Origin: Antrodiella citrinella
Lineage: Eukaryota > Basidiomycota > Agaricomycetes > Polyporales > Steccherinaceae
Reading direction: 5' to 3'
Length of the DNA: 64,000 nt
NCBI GenBank assembly: GCA_004802725.1
Contig: SGPM01000001.1
Span: forward strand, 1 to 64,000
Numbering within the stretch: the stretch's first letter is position 1; every line of letters begins with the position of its first letter. The notes beneath the pieces are model-generated. The model searched no databases. It saw only the letters and a program-made list of their open reading frames with translations, and was not told the origin of the DNA. This document shows positions 12,401 through 23,316 of the stretch, one piece after another. The position numbers were made by a program, and so were the translations under genes.

Positions 12401-13739
12401 GAGTTGCCTTCACACCGTCACCTTCTCAAGAGGATGCTCAAGAGGACAGTCGAGAGGATGCCATGCTTGCACCTACTCTGAATAGTCCCAATCCGTCCAT
12501 TGTGCCCACACTGATATCAGACACTCCGACCAACAGCCACGAGGTAGCCAACGCTACGGACGAGTTACTGGCGATGGCTGCGGCATCCGCAAGTCCCTAC
12601 ACGACCTTCCAGCAAATGTCCTTTGCTCCGAAGTTCCCGTTGGCTGCGATTGCGGATGAATATGTGATACCCCCGACATACCCATCGTTCATAGACTATC
12701 GCACTGAATACGAACCGGAGGCCGACGGACAACCGAAAGTCGACTTGGCCCAGATCCAGTTCTCTCCTCCTGGACTACCGGTACCTGTATCCGCTCCACC
12801 ATCGAGATGGTTCTACAAGGATCCCAAAGGCATTGTACATGGTACGTGTCGTAAATTCATATGCTTCAATGGTATGCTGATTTCTTGCTAGGTCCATGGA
12901 AGGCGGCTTTGATGCAAGCATGGTATCAAGACGGCTTGTTACCCCCAGAGCTCCCCGTCAGACGAGAGGAAGACACAGAGTATACTCTGCTCAAGGATCT
13001 CCGTCTGCAAAGCGTCGACCCCGCTCATCCTTTCCGATCTTCACCTCCGCCTCCATCACACACACATGCAGTGTCCTTGCCTCTGGATGAATCCAAGCCC
13101 CTACTGCAACCTATCTCCCTCTTGAAGCAGCCGAGACATTTCGGCCCTCCTGCTTTGTTCTTCTCGACACGCGGAGGACACAGTACTGCTATTGTGGATG
13201 CTCGTGGGAGATCCGTCCTGAAAAGCCGTTTCCTTTGGAGCTCTGACGACAATGAATCAGACTTTGGAGTGCCTCGTCTGGGTGATGTCAAGCGCTTGGA
13301 AGCATTTGACGTGCGGGATCGCGCAGTTCTCGTCGCAATGCGGCAAGGAGGTCTGGAGGTGGTCGACTTCGGGGATGCTTTGCTACGACCTGCAGACTTC
13401 TCACGGACGGTGTATCCCCTGTTCAACCCTCCACTGTCCAGCATCAACCGACGTGGCCCGTATGTGTGGAAGATTGGTACACCCATTTCTTCGCTACCAT
13501 CAGGGGGCATCTCATCGCCCGTAGGTCTACCCGTCAAATTCCCTGCTCATCGCTTGCAGCCCAAGAAGCAAAGCACTGGGCCTGCGAAATCTCCTGCCCG
13601 CTCGGAGTTTTATTCAAGTGCAGACGAAGCTTTTGACGAAGAGATGCTTTTCCTCGCGCGGAGGGATGACGAGATCTTCTTGTGCGAGCGGAGGACAGGT
13701 TCTTTCCGGATATTGCGCCTCTCGGTTTCTGACAATTAA
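9448..13739 (+). CDS. Large protein with GYF domain embedded in a CNH-like region
   Basis: Four exons, 9448-9903, 9956-11991, 12045-12841 and 12892-13739, join in phase to 1378 aa. The N-terminal third is acidic and Ser/Pro-rich. Residues about 246-330 form hydrophobic strands (YLLLCHAQGLDVVPL, VAIAGRRDGVRVYALDEVKK) like the start of a CNH/citron-type beta-propeller. A long disordered stretch follows, then more strand-like sequence (FLAILCGDNGEKVELFAG, LVEVFLVFSQNVFGLEPATV). Around residues 1085-1140, crossing the third intron, is a GYF domain: RWFYKDPKGIVHG then PWKAALMQAWYQDGLLPPEL. The C-terminus returns to propeller-like strands (HSTAIVDARGRSVLKSRFLW, RAVLVAMRQGGLEVVDFGDA). GYF domains bind proline-rich ligands, often in mRNA decay or splicing. 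The GYF call is strong; the CNH call is tentative. The start is the first ATG in the open frame, at 9448. Confidence 0.75.
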
Positions 13740-14082
13740 CCGACACTTTCGATGTGCTTTGCATGGTCCGCAACTTGTAGCTGAACTATTTCTTTCTGTT
13801 TTCCCATTTGTATATCCCACTCACGATACCTGCTCTAATTTACCCGTATTACTGCATTAGGTCCCAATCGCTTGACGCATCCAGGACATTCACTTAGGCA
13901 TTCACTATTTTCGCAGCATTGGCGGGCAGTAATCTCCATACCTCCCATTCCATTTCTACTTCTTGTCGATTGTCATGCCACGCATTTCTCGCTGTTGTCA
14001 TTGTCATGTTATAATGTACCGAGGGTCCGTGGTTGTCTATGAACAGGGTATTATGCAAGTAGTAACATGAATTCGAATATAG
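13740..14082. other. Convergent 3' region between GYF gene and TFIIIA
   Basis: About 340 bp between two stop codons facing each other. It presumably carries both 3' untranslated regions and polyadenylation signals. I saw no gene. Confidence 0.4.
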
Positions 14083-15791
14083 CTATGCCTCGCTGGTTTT
14101 GGCCTTCCTCGCACGTCGGACCCACTCATCTACTCGCTCTTTTGTCACGTCGAGACCGTGCTCGCTTCTGAGGTGTCTTCGCAAGTCGTACGCCCTGCTG
14201 AAGATGTACTGGCATTTCGGGTGCCTCACAGCAAGTGCTGCTCCTGTCAGTGGGGATACATCTGGGTGTGGGCATGCTAGTTTGGCTGTTTCTTGCATCT
14301 GCTCCTTGGCGTGCATCGAGTACGTCAGGCCAGTAATGTCGTCGATGCTGAAACTTGCAGGGTGTTGAGGAGCTTCTTCTTCGACCTCTTCGTCGCTGCT
14401 CTCTGAACCTTCGTCGTCGGACTGTGGGATGTGGTCCCTGGTGATATGCCTTTGCAAGAGATGCTTGTACCCGAAGGCTCGTTTGCAGTCGGCGTGAGTG
14501 CAAACGAAATCGCGACGACCGAGGTGATTGACATTGTGATGGTTCGTCAGTGCTTTTTTCTACAAGACTCATAGGTGAGCAAGGACTCTAGGAGGGTTAT
14601 GGAGCCACATTGTACACACCGATTTAAAGTCTTTGTCGCAGTCTTCATATTCACAAATAAAGTCTCTTCCCACTTCACCACCTCTTCGCTTCTTCTTCTT
14701 CAGCGGTTCGTCCTCGTCCTGATCTTCGTCCGGTTCAACCGATCGTCCGTCTCGCAGACCTTCCTCTATGTCTCTTTGTTCGTGGATCTTCAAGTGAGCG
14801 CGTAAGCCCTTCTGAGCACTAAATGTCTTGCCATTGCAAGAAGGATGTGGGCACGTTGGCGGATGCACCGTCCGCATATGTAGTTGTAGAGATGTCCAAG
14901 TGGAATAGTATGTAGGAGATGCGCGCGCGTGACCGGTGGTAGTGCACGCGGGATGCACACAAGTGTATCGTTTGCCTGGTAATCCAACAGGATTGAGCGA
15001 TTTGAAGATGAAAAAATCAACCGCAGATGTATACTAACCATCATGTGTCTTGCCGTGCGTCCGAAGCTGCTGAGCGGTCATGAAGGACTTATCACAATCC
15101 TCATGTTCGCAGCGATACGGCTTTGTACCAGGTGGGGCATGCGTGGTGCATATGTGTTCTCTGAGCTGATGATGTTTCGAAAACTCCTCATCGCAGTCAG
15201 GTTCGGAGCACTAGATATCATGGTATCAATATCGAAATGACAGGGAGGTGGGGGGAAGGTGCTTACTTTGAAGGCCTTCTCTCCCTTATGCAACTCGCTA
15301 TGCACGCGAAGATGCTGGGCCGTCCAGAATCTTTTCTCACATTGCTTCTCAGTACACACAAAGGGTCTCGATGAGTCCGGAAGATGTGAACGGGCATGTG
15401 CCTGTAGGTGTGTTTCCCGAAGATAGCTCTTATTGCAAGTAGAGCAAACAAATGGTCGCTAAATGAGAGGTAAGTCCACTTTCTTATGCAGCTCAAGTTA
15501 TAGTGAACCTACATCTCCGGTGTGTGATCTCTCGTGCTCAGCCAACCGAGCGGGTTTGGTATAGGCTTTCGTGCATCCCTCGTGTGGGCACTTGTATCGT
15601 TTGTCAAGCTTCGGACTCCGAGCTCGTGGTGTAGATGATGAAGCAATAGGGAAACCCTTAATGTGAATGGGCTCTGATTCAGATTCAGATGTAGGATGAT
15701 AGCTTGAAGAAAGGTCGGAGGATAGATGGAGGACCAATGGATCGTTGACTGCACTATGCTTGCGCTTTCGTAGAACAATTGTAGACGACAT
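14083..15791 (-). CDS. TFIIIA: Transcription factor IIIA-like C2H2 zinc-finger protein
   Basis: About ten C2H2 fingers in tandem from the minus strand. In order: YKCPHEGCTKAYTKPARLAE, FVCSTCNKSYLRETHLQAH, FVCTEKQCEKRFWTAQHLR, CSEPDCDEEFSKHHQLREH, YRCEHEDCDKSFMTAQQLR, an enlarged YTCVHPACTTTGHARASPTY finger, PTCPHPSCNGKTFSAQKGLR, FICEYEDCDKDFKS joined to KKALTNHHNVNH, FVCTHADCKRAFGYKHLLQ, and a separate last finger ending FSRAYDLRRHLRSEH. An acidic spacer (SDDEGSESSDEEVEEEAP) isolates the last finger, recalling the long spacer before the final finger of yeast TFIIIA. TFIIIA binds the internal control region of 5S rRNA genes and 5S RNA itself (family knowledge). It starts MSSTIVLRKRK and is split by short introns, often between fingers. 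Confidence 0.85.
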
Positions 15792-16289
15792 TGAAGAGAT
15801 GTCTTGAGAAAACTGTTCAAGCTTGCCTCTCGGAAGTCTGCTAGCTAGGAAATGGTGTTTGACAGCGTTTCTGTTGGGTCACTGGGGTGGTGGCGTCGAG
15901 CTTAGGAAAAATAAAATAAAGCGCCGAAGCATTGCCAGATCTGATCTCGATCGCAGCGCAAGTTTCCGGTTAGTCTGCTTCTTCGATTCTCTTCAACTTG
16001 AAAGTGATTCAGCACTCACTCAGTACTCAATAGTTCTGAACATAATTTGGCTACCACCCGTGTAATCTTCACAGAGAATGTCGTCAACAACAACCTATTC
16101 GCTGTCCGATTCACACCAGTGGCATGGGCCATTCATGTCCTAACCGTGACGGTCGTGTTGCTCACTTGTATTTGGTCGGGCAGTAATAAAATGCCAGCCT
16201 CCGTCAGCTCACTCATGTTCACCTTTTCATATCCTGAGGAGCTCCGTCTACCCTCTCCGCACTATTTTGTCTTCGCTTGACACGTCGTC
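15792..16289. promoter_or_regulatory. Divergent region between TFIIIA and the lyase gene
   Basis: About 500 bp between opposite-strand starts, probably holding two promoters. Small plus-strand frames here lack motifs. No repeats stand out. Confidence 0.4.
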
Positions 16290-18633
16290 ATGTTTTCTCA
16301 TGCGTTGACCGCCGTGCTGATTCTGCGCGAGGCTGCGAACTTAGGCCTAGCAGGTGAGCGACACTGGTTCTTCACGCATGTGGCTGCCACTAACTATTTC
16401 ATTTATAATATAGCTGATCCGAACGATTGGGTCAACATCAACTACGTCCTGAAGCAAACTGGGAATAGTGCGCTTACCGAGACATCCTCTGCACGCCAGA
16501 CTATCGGGCGAAAGGCAGACAGTACCGCCAAGGACGGGCCTTTCAGTACGTACCTTCCATGTGATCTAGATCTAGTAACTTTTATTCTCACCTCTGTGCA
16601 GTTATAACCGCTTCCAAAGTCAAACCTCCTAGCGGAGATATCCACGATTATCTGAGTTGGGCTCCCTAGTATGCTCTTCATCGAATTCCGCAGAGTTCCT
16701 TCAGCTGACACTGTCATAGCCACTGGCCAAATTGTGACTGGTGTTCCAAAGGTTCCAATCATTTTACTAATCCAAACTCTACCGACGACACTCTACCCGA
16801 CGACGGTGACGATGTCCCGGCAGACGGCGATCCGTATGATGACGGAGATGCCTACGACGAATCAGCGGACCCTGACGCGCTTTTTTACCTCGAAGCATAT
16901 AACGGAACATTGTGGCTCACCGACTTCTATGCATCGACGCTTTCAAAACGGATGTTCAAAAAGTCCTCCATGAACATAGCTCCGATTCACCATAGGATGC
17001 AGGGGACAGGACGCGAGCTCTCTCGCCCCGATGCTACTATCCAAAAACGGGATGCAGACGAAGCCGCGAACGCGGTTCCCGACAACCTGCCGCAGCTCCC
17101 AACCCCGATACTCACCTCCATTCCGGGCGTGACTGCTCCCCCGACATTGCCTACTGCTCCCCCGAACCCGCTCGCGGGGACCACCACACACAAAGGAGTG
17201 GCGGCTACGCAGGCTCCTGCGGAGGCCCATGCCAAGACAAGTCACGATGGTAAAGCAGCATGTACTCCCTCTCCAACCAAGAGTCTAGCCCCCAGTGCCA
17301 GTATGTCGCATTTTTATTGTGTGATATACCGGACTAATTTTGAAATCATTCACTGTAGCTTGGACAACTTGCCCATATGTTGTCAAAGATGGACAGGTCA
17401 ATTCGGACGTCAGGACTTTGCCCGGACCAGCTTTGCTTCAGGACATGCCAGAGTCCGTGCTCTTCAACGTGCTCACCTACGCGACAACGAAGAGCCAGGT
17501 GCATTCACAGACCGCGGCGAAATTCATCGAAGCGTTCTTCATGACTCCAGCAACCATGATGCATCCCAACTTGAACTTCGGTCAACTCGTCAGAGGTCCG
17601 GGGAAGGACCACCAGGTGGGGACGTTCACTGGCGTTTTGGATTTCAGAGCACTGGTCAAGATCGTCAACGCGGTCCAGATTCTTAAAGCCTCCAAAAGCT
17701 CCGACTGGACGTCGGCAAGGGAGCAAGGTCTGATGTCGTGGATGAAGACCTACATTACCTGGCTTCAGACTAGCTCTATAGGGAAAGAAACGGCGGGGAA
17801 AGCGAAGTCAGTCGTCATATTCTATGCCTATACCTGTGTCACTCAATGCTTTCTAGTAATCATTTGACGTTCTACATCAATCAACTCGCCGCTGCTCAGA
17901 TGTACGTCGGGGACACGAAAGGTGCTTCGTCGACGTTGAGCAGCTACTTCAAGCAGCAGTTTCTGGACCAGATCGCGGCGTCCGGAGAGCAGCCATTCGA
18001 AGCCGTCCGTACAAGACCGTACCATTACCGTGCATTTAACCTGGAAGCCATGATTGTAAGCTGTTCTACGTCGTATCTGGCGTCTGTAGTTTGACTAATG
18101 GTGTTGCGTCCTAGACAAACGCGAAGCTCGGAGACCAGTTGGGCATGAATTTCTGGACCGCGAAATCAAAGTACGGGGCCACCATTCAAACGGCTCTCGA
18201 CTACGCGATCGCGCAGAAACCAGGGAAAGAGGACGTCGACGATATCATTCCCCATGTCGCATCTATCGCGGCTGCATACGGAGACGCGACGGGAAAGTAC
18301 ACGTCGTTCCTGTCTAGCAAAGACAGCAGCTACAAGAGCGAGGCGTGGTACTTCAACGACCAGACCGCAGCCCTTCCGAATTCGCCTGCTGCTGGAAAGT
18401 CCAAGCGGTCGATGTTCTATGCGGGCTGGCCCACTGCGATGCAGCTCGACTCGGAGGGGAACAAGACGATATCAGTGCCAGACATTCCGTTCGAGTGTCC
18501 GCAGGTATTCAACAACTCCGCCACTACGCAACTAGAAGACGGGCTGTTCGTGACCTGTAATGAGATCAAGCCGATGTTCGAGATACCTGTCGATCCTGAT
18601 ATTATTAGTGGCGAGGAGTACTACGGGTTGTAG
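16290..18633 (+). CDS. Secreted alginate-lyase-fold polysaccharide lyase (chondroitin AC/alginate lyase superfamily)
   Basis: Seven exons (16290-16353, 16414-16545, 16602-16668, 16720-17300, 17359-17806, 17857-18055, 18115-18633) join in phase to 669 aa. A short hydrophobic N-terminus suggests secretion. Family marks include SGDIHDYLSWAPY-HWPNCDWC spanning an intron, the NNHLTFYINQLAAAQMY motif created across intron 5 (Asn-His pair typical of PF05426-type catalytic centres), RPYHYRAFNLEAM, and the final EDVDDIIPHVASIAAAYGD region. Between the Cys motif and the helical core lies an unusual Asp-rich stretch (DDTLPDDGDDVPADGDPYDD) and a Pro/Thr/Ala-rich linker, so the protein is longer than compact bacterial relatives. 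It probably cleaves a uronic-acid polysaccharide by beta-elimination; the true substrate in fungi is unknown to me. Confidence 0.8.
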
Positions 18634-18819
18634 TGTAGAATCTGACAAGTTGAACAAAGCGGGTGAGGGCGCTAGTATGGAGCGTGGGAGAAGATGGTGC
18701 CGCTCTCGTCACTCTCAGTCTCACACCTCCGTTTCGAGCCCTCCACCTTGGACCTTTCCCTCCGACAATTATCTATCTCTTAGACTTCCTGTATTCCTCT
18801 TATTCCTCACGATACTGAA

Positions 18820-19889
18820 ATGACCGACGCTGCTTCTGGATCCCAAGACAGGTCTGTGCAGGTCAAACTTGTCCTCCTAGGTATGTCCATCGTATCCCCG
18901 CAGCAGCTGCAGCTACAAAACTTGAGCACCGCGCACGGTGATCAGGTGGATTCTAGCGCTACGGGTGGCGATAAATGCTGGATGTACTGACGATGTTTCG
19001 TTCGTACAGGCGAAGCCGCAGTGGGCAAATCATCCGTCGTTTTGCGATTCGTAAGTCTGCCACACCCCTCCTTTGTTCGATGATCCCGTCTCATGCGCTC
19101 TCGTAGGTCTCGAACGAGTTCCAAGCGAACAAAGAGCCGACGATTGGTGCCGCATTTTTGACCCAGAAGTGCAGACTTGAAGACAGGGTGCTCCGTTATG
19201 AGATCTGGGACACAGCGGGGCAGGAGCGATTCCACTCTCTAGCTGTGAGTCTCCTCATTGTTCTTTCCATCTTTGTCTGCAATATTTACTTGGTATCTTC
19301 CAGCCCATGTACTATCGTAATGCACAGGCCGCCGTAGTCGTCTACGACGTTACCAAGGCGTCGAGTCTGGAGAAAGCAAAGACATGGGTAAAGGAGCTGC
19401 AACGCCAGGCGAACCCCAACATCGTCATCGCTTTGGCCGGCAATAAGATTGATCTTGTCCAGCCTTCGTCGTCCACGCCCACTTCGGATTCAGAGCCTGA
19501 AGAAGAAGCCGACGATGCGACTGCGACGCCCGGAGAGCCCAGTGGCGAGAATGGAGAGAACCTGAGGCAGGTGCCCCGGGATGAAGCAGAGGCATACGCA
19601 CAGGAAGCCGGCCTTCTCTTCTTTGAGACGAGTGCCAAGACCGGTGAAGGTGTTGTGGAGATTTTCACAGAGATTGGTCAGTTTGAAATCAGCATCTATA
19701 CCGGAACCTGTTGGTGCTAACAATAATTCTGTGTTCCTAGCTAAGAAGATCCCGATTGAGCAAATCCTGGCCTCGTCTCGCGGTGGTGCCAGCCGTCCAG
19801 GTGCGCCTGGTGCTCGCAACGCTGGGCAGGAGGGCGGTGTCAACCTGGAGCAGAATGCCGCGAAAGACAAGGATGGTTGTAATTGCTGA
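18820..19889 (+). CDS. Rab5-family small GTPase (Ypt5x/Vps21 type)
   Basis: Starts [20 protein letters not shown]. All G motifs are present: P-loop GEAAVGKSS split from the first exon by an intron, effector region [41 protein letters not shown], and ETSAK. The C-terminus ends GCNC, a Cys-X-Cys prenylation signal. Rab5 proteins control early-endosome fusion (family knowledge). Compared with compact Rab5s there is an extra Ser/Pro/Glu-rich loop of about 40 residues directly after NKIDLV ([20 protein letters not shown] and following), inserted before the SAK loop; such insertions occur in one class of fungal Rab5 paralogues. Five short introns. The stop is the TGA at 19887-19889. Confidence 0.92.
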
Positions 19890-20097
19890 GTTTGCAAACT
19901 TTCATTCTTTATGCCAGCCCCGGTACCTCCCGAACTCACCATTCTGTCTATTCCTCATGACATTCATTATCCTGTGATGATCTATATGGTTTCGCGTTAC
20001 ACACTGTCCAGTACATGTATTTGCTCTCTATTTCAATGATTACTGTGGACATCCACACTTCCCTGCCGGTGATGTGTGAGTGCAAAGATACAAGGTT

Positions 20098-22118
20098 CTA
20101 TCCTACGTAAGGGGGAGGCCGCGCGACGTGCTGGTGCTCCGATGAGACGTGAGTGTTGCTCGGAACAGCATATGGCGGGGGTGCATGTCCATGTCCATCA
20201 GCGGGTCCACGAGAGCTAGGCGGGCGCGCTGCGCTTTCGACGCTATCCACCGGTGCCGCAAATGCAGGAGGTGCTTCATGTTGTAGAGGCGGAGACGGAC
20301 CACTAGCGTCAGGGATCCTGAAATCAGAGTCGATAGAAGGAGGTGGGTCTGAAGGGTCGTCCATGGGTGGCGGTGGCGGAAGGTGTGTATCATCCGCATC
20401 AGCATGGTGTTCCAGTGCCATCTCCAGTGCGCCGATAGCGCCCTCGGTCATCGTCGCAAGTTCGGTGACGTCTGGATCTAGGGTGGCCATCTCAAGCGTA
20501 GGCGGGGGTGTGCCGGCTCTATCAACCTGTTCTTGGTTGTAACCATCGAACTGGTCTGACGGTGCGAATCCGAATAAGACCCCTTCGCCCTCGAAGCGGA
20601 GTTCGGGAGGGGGAGGTGACATGGGGGCAATGGAAGGGTCCTCTTGTGAGGGCACATAGATCTCGGTCTCCGACTCGAGGAACGTGGGCAGGCGCGATGT
20701 GGACGGCGCTGACGATTGGAAAAACGGCGGAGGTGCCTCCCGCTCCTCGAACGGAGGGGGTGCGCCACCACCCAAATAGCTCGGGCCTGCCTCATAATGG
20801 GGTACGTCCGGATCGTCCAAACGCGCAGTCTTTGTGGGTGGCCTATCGTGCTTCTTCCGATACGCGGTGTCTATCGATGCTTCCACCTCCGGCAGAGTCG
20901 CCGATGGCGGGACGACAACGATCGGCATGGATATTGTGGACACGCGCTCTGTGTGACTGCTCATGTGAATAAAAGTGATGTGGACGTAGACAATGAAGGT
21001 CACGTCGTGCAGGATGGTGGTCTGTGATATGCATGCACAGGAATTTTCGGCCTCATCCTGCGTATCCAGTGTATCAGATTCCTCAGATGCACCCGTTGCT
21101 ATGTCCCGACGTTGGTGGTCATGCGGTGGGTGCAGTACCAGACGAATACGAAGGGGTTTCGACGGATGCAGACGACATCCTGCGCCCGAAAGTGCAACAA
21201 CTTCACCGCCGCCGGGAACGCCAAGAACGGAACGGAGATCCAAAGTATGAGAGGACGCGAGTCCATGTTGCTTTTGCACATGGGGGGTGGATACTGACGC
21301 CTCCGCGTGCGAAGTGCCAGGCTGCGGTTGCGACGAGCTCGAGTCCTTGCCTTCGGTCTCGGGGTTTCGTGCTTTGATTACCCTGACCAGCTCCGCGCGT
21401 ATGTTGCGCAGCCTGATGCCCCGCTCAGCTACGAGTTCCCTGGATGGCACTGGTACTGTCAAGTAGAGGGGTATAGCTTCTCCGGCCTTGAAAGTTGTCC
21501 GCGGGAGTTGCAGTTCGACGCGCGTTGGCTGGTCGATGGCTTCTTGCTCTGGTGAAGTGTCTGGCAAGTATGTATGGGATGTGTACCGGCGCGTGTGAAT
21601 TGTCTGCGATTTGGTGAGAATGGGGAGGGAGGGAGTTATCGGATATAAGGTCGCAGTCAAAGTGTGGGTGACAGAAGAGGTTGCCGTGTGAATGCATTGT
21701 GGTGTATCTGACGGTAAAGGTATCGAGAATAGGTAGGTCGATGGAGATCCTTCACTGGCTGTCGAGTCTGAAGAGGTATGTAGGACAACTTCCGACGAGT
21801 TCAGTTCCACATCTTGTCCGTTCGCGCTCTCTATGGTGCGCAGTGCAATTGTCCTAGAATCAGGGTCAACGATACGTGGTGAGCAAACGGTAATGGTTAA
21901 GACTAGAGCATTGTAACAAACACTTTACCCCATCGAATGCCATTGGCACCTTTGACCTGTACCTCTCCTTCAATAGCTGCGCGCTCTGTGTCGGCTCCAA
22001 GATAGCCTTTCTGGAATCGAATAGAGTTACTTGTCGGAATGATATTCACGACCGGCTCTATGTCGACGGTTCGTGTAGACGAATGGTCGTCGTATGTGGG
22101 CGGGAGTTCTGAAGACAT
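20098..22118 (-). CDS. Alpha-arrestin (arrestin-related trafficking adaptor) with PPxY motifs
   Basis: N-terminus MSSELPPTYDDHSS already carries a PPxY motif; arrestin-N-like strands follow (SIRFQKGYLGADTERAAIEG, EVQVKGANGIRW), then IALRTIES and SSEVVLHTSS. An arrestin-C-like part has RVELQLPRTTFKAGEAIPLY and VTFIVYVHITFIHM. The long tail is Pro/Asp-rich and ends with two more PPxY motifs, APPPYAVPS and RPPPYVG just before the stop. PPxY motifs recruit WW domains of Rsp5/Nedd4 ubiquitin ligases, so the likely role is cargo-selective ubiquitination and endocytosis of plasma-membrane transporters (family knowledge). The first intron (about 21854-21909) cannot be placed with a GT donor while keeping frame; a GC donor after GKVFVT-AT would restore it. 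The family call is good; that junction is uncertain. Confidence 0.8.
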
Positions 22119-22569
22119 AGTTGTGGTTCAAGGACAAGCATGCTGTGGCTCGACTTTAGTATTTAGTCACCTGGCGCTCAAATGGGCTGCGTACATAGCC
22201 TGGATTGAGATCACGACGTCAATCAACTACCGCCTTATGGGTCCCTGCGTACACAAAGGTCTGGGATCCGAATCTTCCGAGGCAAGGCCGGGTCGTAGAA
22301 GCGATGTGGCTCGATAAAGATCACATGGTATTGTGACAGATATATATCCTCTCGACTACAGTCACGAACCCAATACGTGTAAGAAATGCACACAGCAGGG
22401 ATAGGAGGGGAAGTATTCGATATTGGCTACACATTGACCTCTCAGAACCATCGTAAAAATCGGTAGAGGAGGCTTCGATAGAGCCGAACATTGGGCAAAT
22501 GATCAACCAGGAGCATGCAATCGGGGTAAACAATGAATGTATTGAACAGCTTAAAAACCTGGAGACTGA
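22119..22569. other. Intergenic region between alpha-arrestin and DUF1764 genes
   Basis: About 450 bp separating the alpha-arrestin start from the 3' end of the next minus-strand gene. It should hold the arrestin promoter and the neighbour's 3' untranslated region. I see no other feature. Confidence 0.4.
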
Positions 22570-23132
22570 TCAGCACACGCAGAATGCACTGTAAGAAGTT
22601 GACTTACAACAATCGCAATCGAACGGGCACAAGGGTGTATCTGATATGCAAGATGAGTATCGCGACAGCGGATGAGCGAAAATGTTTGTGCTCACTGCCG
22701 CCTTGTTCTGTGATGCCCAGCTCGTCTTCCTTGTACACGAGGAAACCTTCCTCCGTTTTGCGCCCTAACGGCCGTCATATGACAGAAAGAGCGAGTAACT
22801 ACCATAGGAGACATACTTGGGCCAGTGCCTCGAGAATCTTTGAAATTTTCCTCGCCATTGTCCGTCTTTTTGCGCTTTTTCGCGGATTTTTCGGAGGGAC
22901 GCGACACAGTCGCAGACGCTTTTGAGACGATACTGAGGGAGGGATCAACGATCGTCTCCGGAACCTTGAGCTGTTGTTTGTTAGCACTAGGCTGGACCTC
23001 GTCGTCGCGAGCTCGCTTGTTGGGGTTTTTCTTGTCTTTTGGGGGCTTGGACGAGGAGGCGATGGGTTGAGGTGCGAGTTTCGACTTGCCCTTGGACGAT
23101 GCAAAGATGTCGTCGATGTCGATGCCAGACAT
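22570..23132 (-). CDS. Small nuclear-like DUF1764 protein
   Basis: Starts MSGIDIDDIFASSKGKS, the conserved opening of DUF1764 proteins (IDDIF followed by a Lys-rich stretch). A basic disordered middle (KPPKDKKNPNKRARDD, SEKSAKKRKKTDNG) follows. After an intron the conserved C-terminal block appears: RKTEEGFLVYKEDELGITEQ-GG, then across another intron TPLCPFDCDCC. The block and Cys-rich end match the family closely. Function is unknown in any organism I can name. The last residues depend on whether a final intron is spliced; reading through gives a stop complementary to 22570-22572. A pyrimidine tract of repeated CTTTT units (minus strand) lies just upstream of the ATG. Confidence 0.82.
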
Positions 23133-23316
23133 GGTGGTGGTTGATGAAAGAAAAGAAAAGAAAAGAAAAGAGGAAAAGGCGACGCGTGACTGTGTGACCG
23201 GGCGCCCAAAAGGTCTGAACCCGACACCGTCAGTTTTCTGGAGACAGGGAGCAATTCCGGTCGAAACAAATACGACTGCTCGGAGAAACTCCTCCCACCC
23301 GCGTTTAGGCGGAATC
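23133..23316. promoter_or_regulatory. Likely shared divergent promoter, DUF1764 / SWI1
   Basis: Only about 185 bp lie between the two opposite starts. It contains the AAAAG repeat tract next to the DUF1764 ATG. Co-regulation is inference from spacing. Confidence 0.4.
23144..23175. repeat. AAAAG pentanucleotide tract
   Basis: Four to five tandem AAAAG units followed by a degenerate AGGAAAAGG. On the minus strand this is a CTTTT pyrimidine tract in the 5' leader of the DUF1764 gene. Confidence 0.8.

Noticed and set aside
20153..20542. Plus-strand Gly/Ser-rich frame antisense to the alpha-arrestin tail
   Set aside because: Low complexity that is simply the complement of Pro/Asp-rich arrestin codons.
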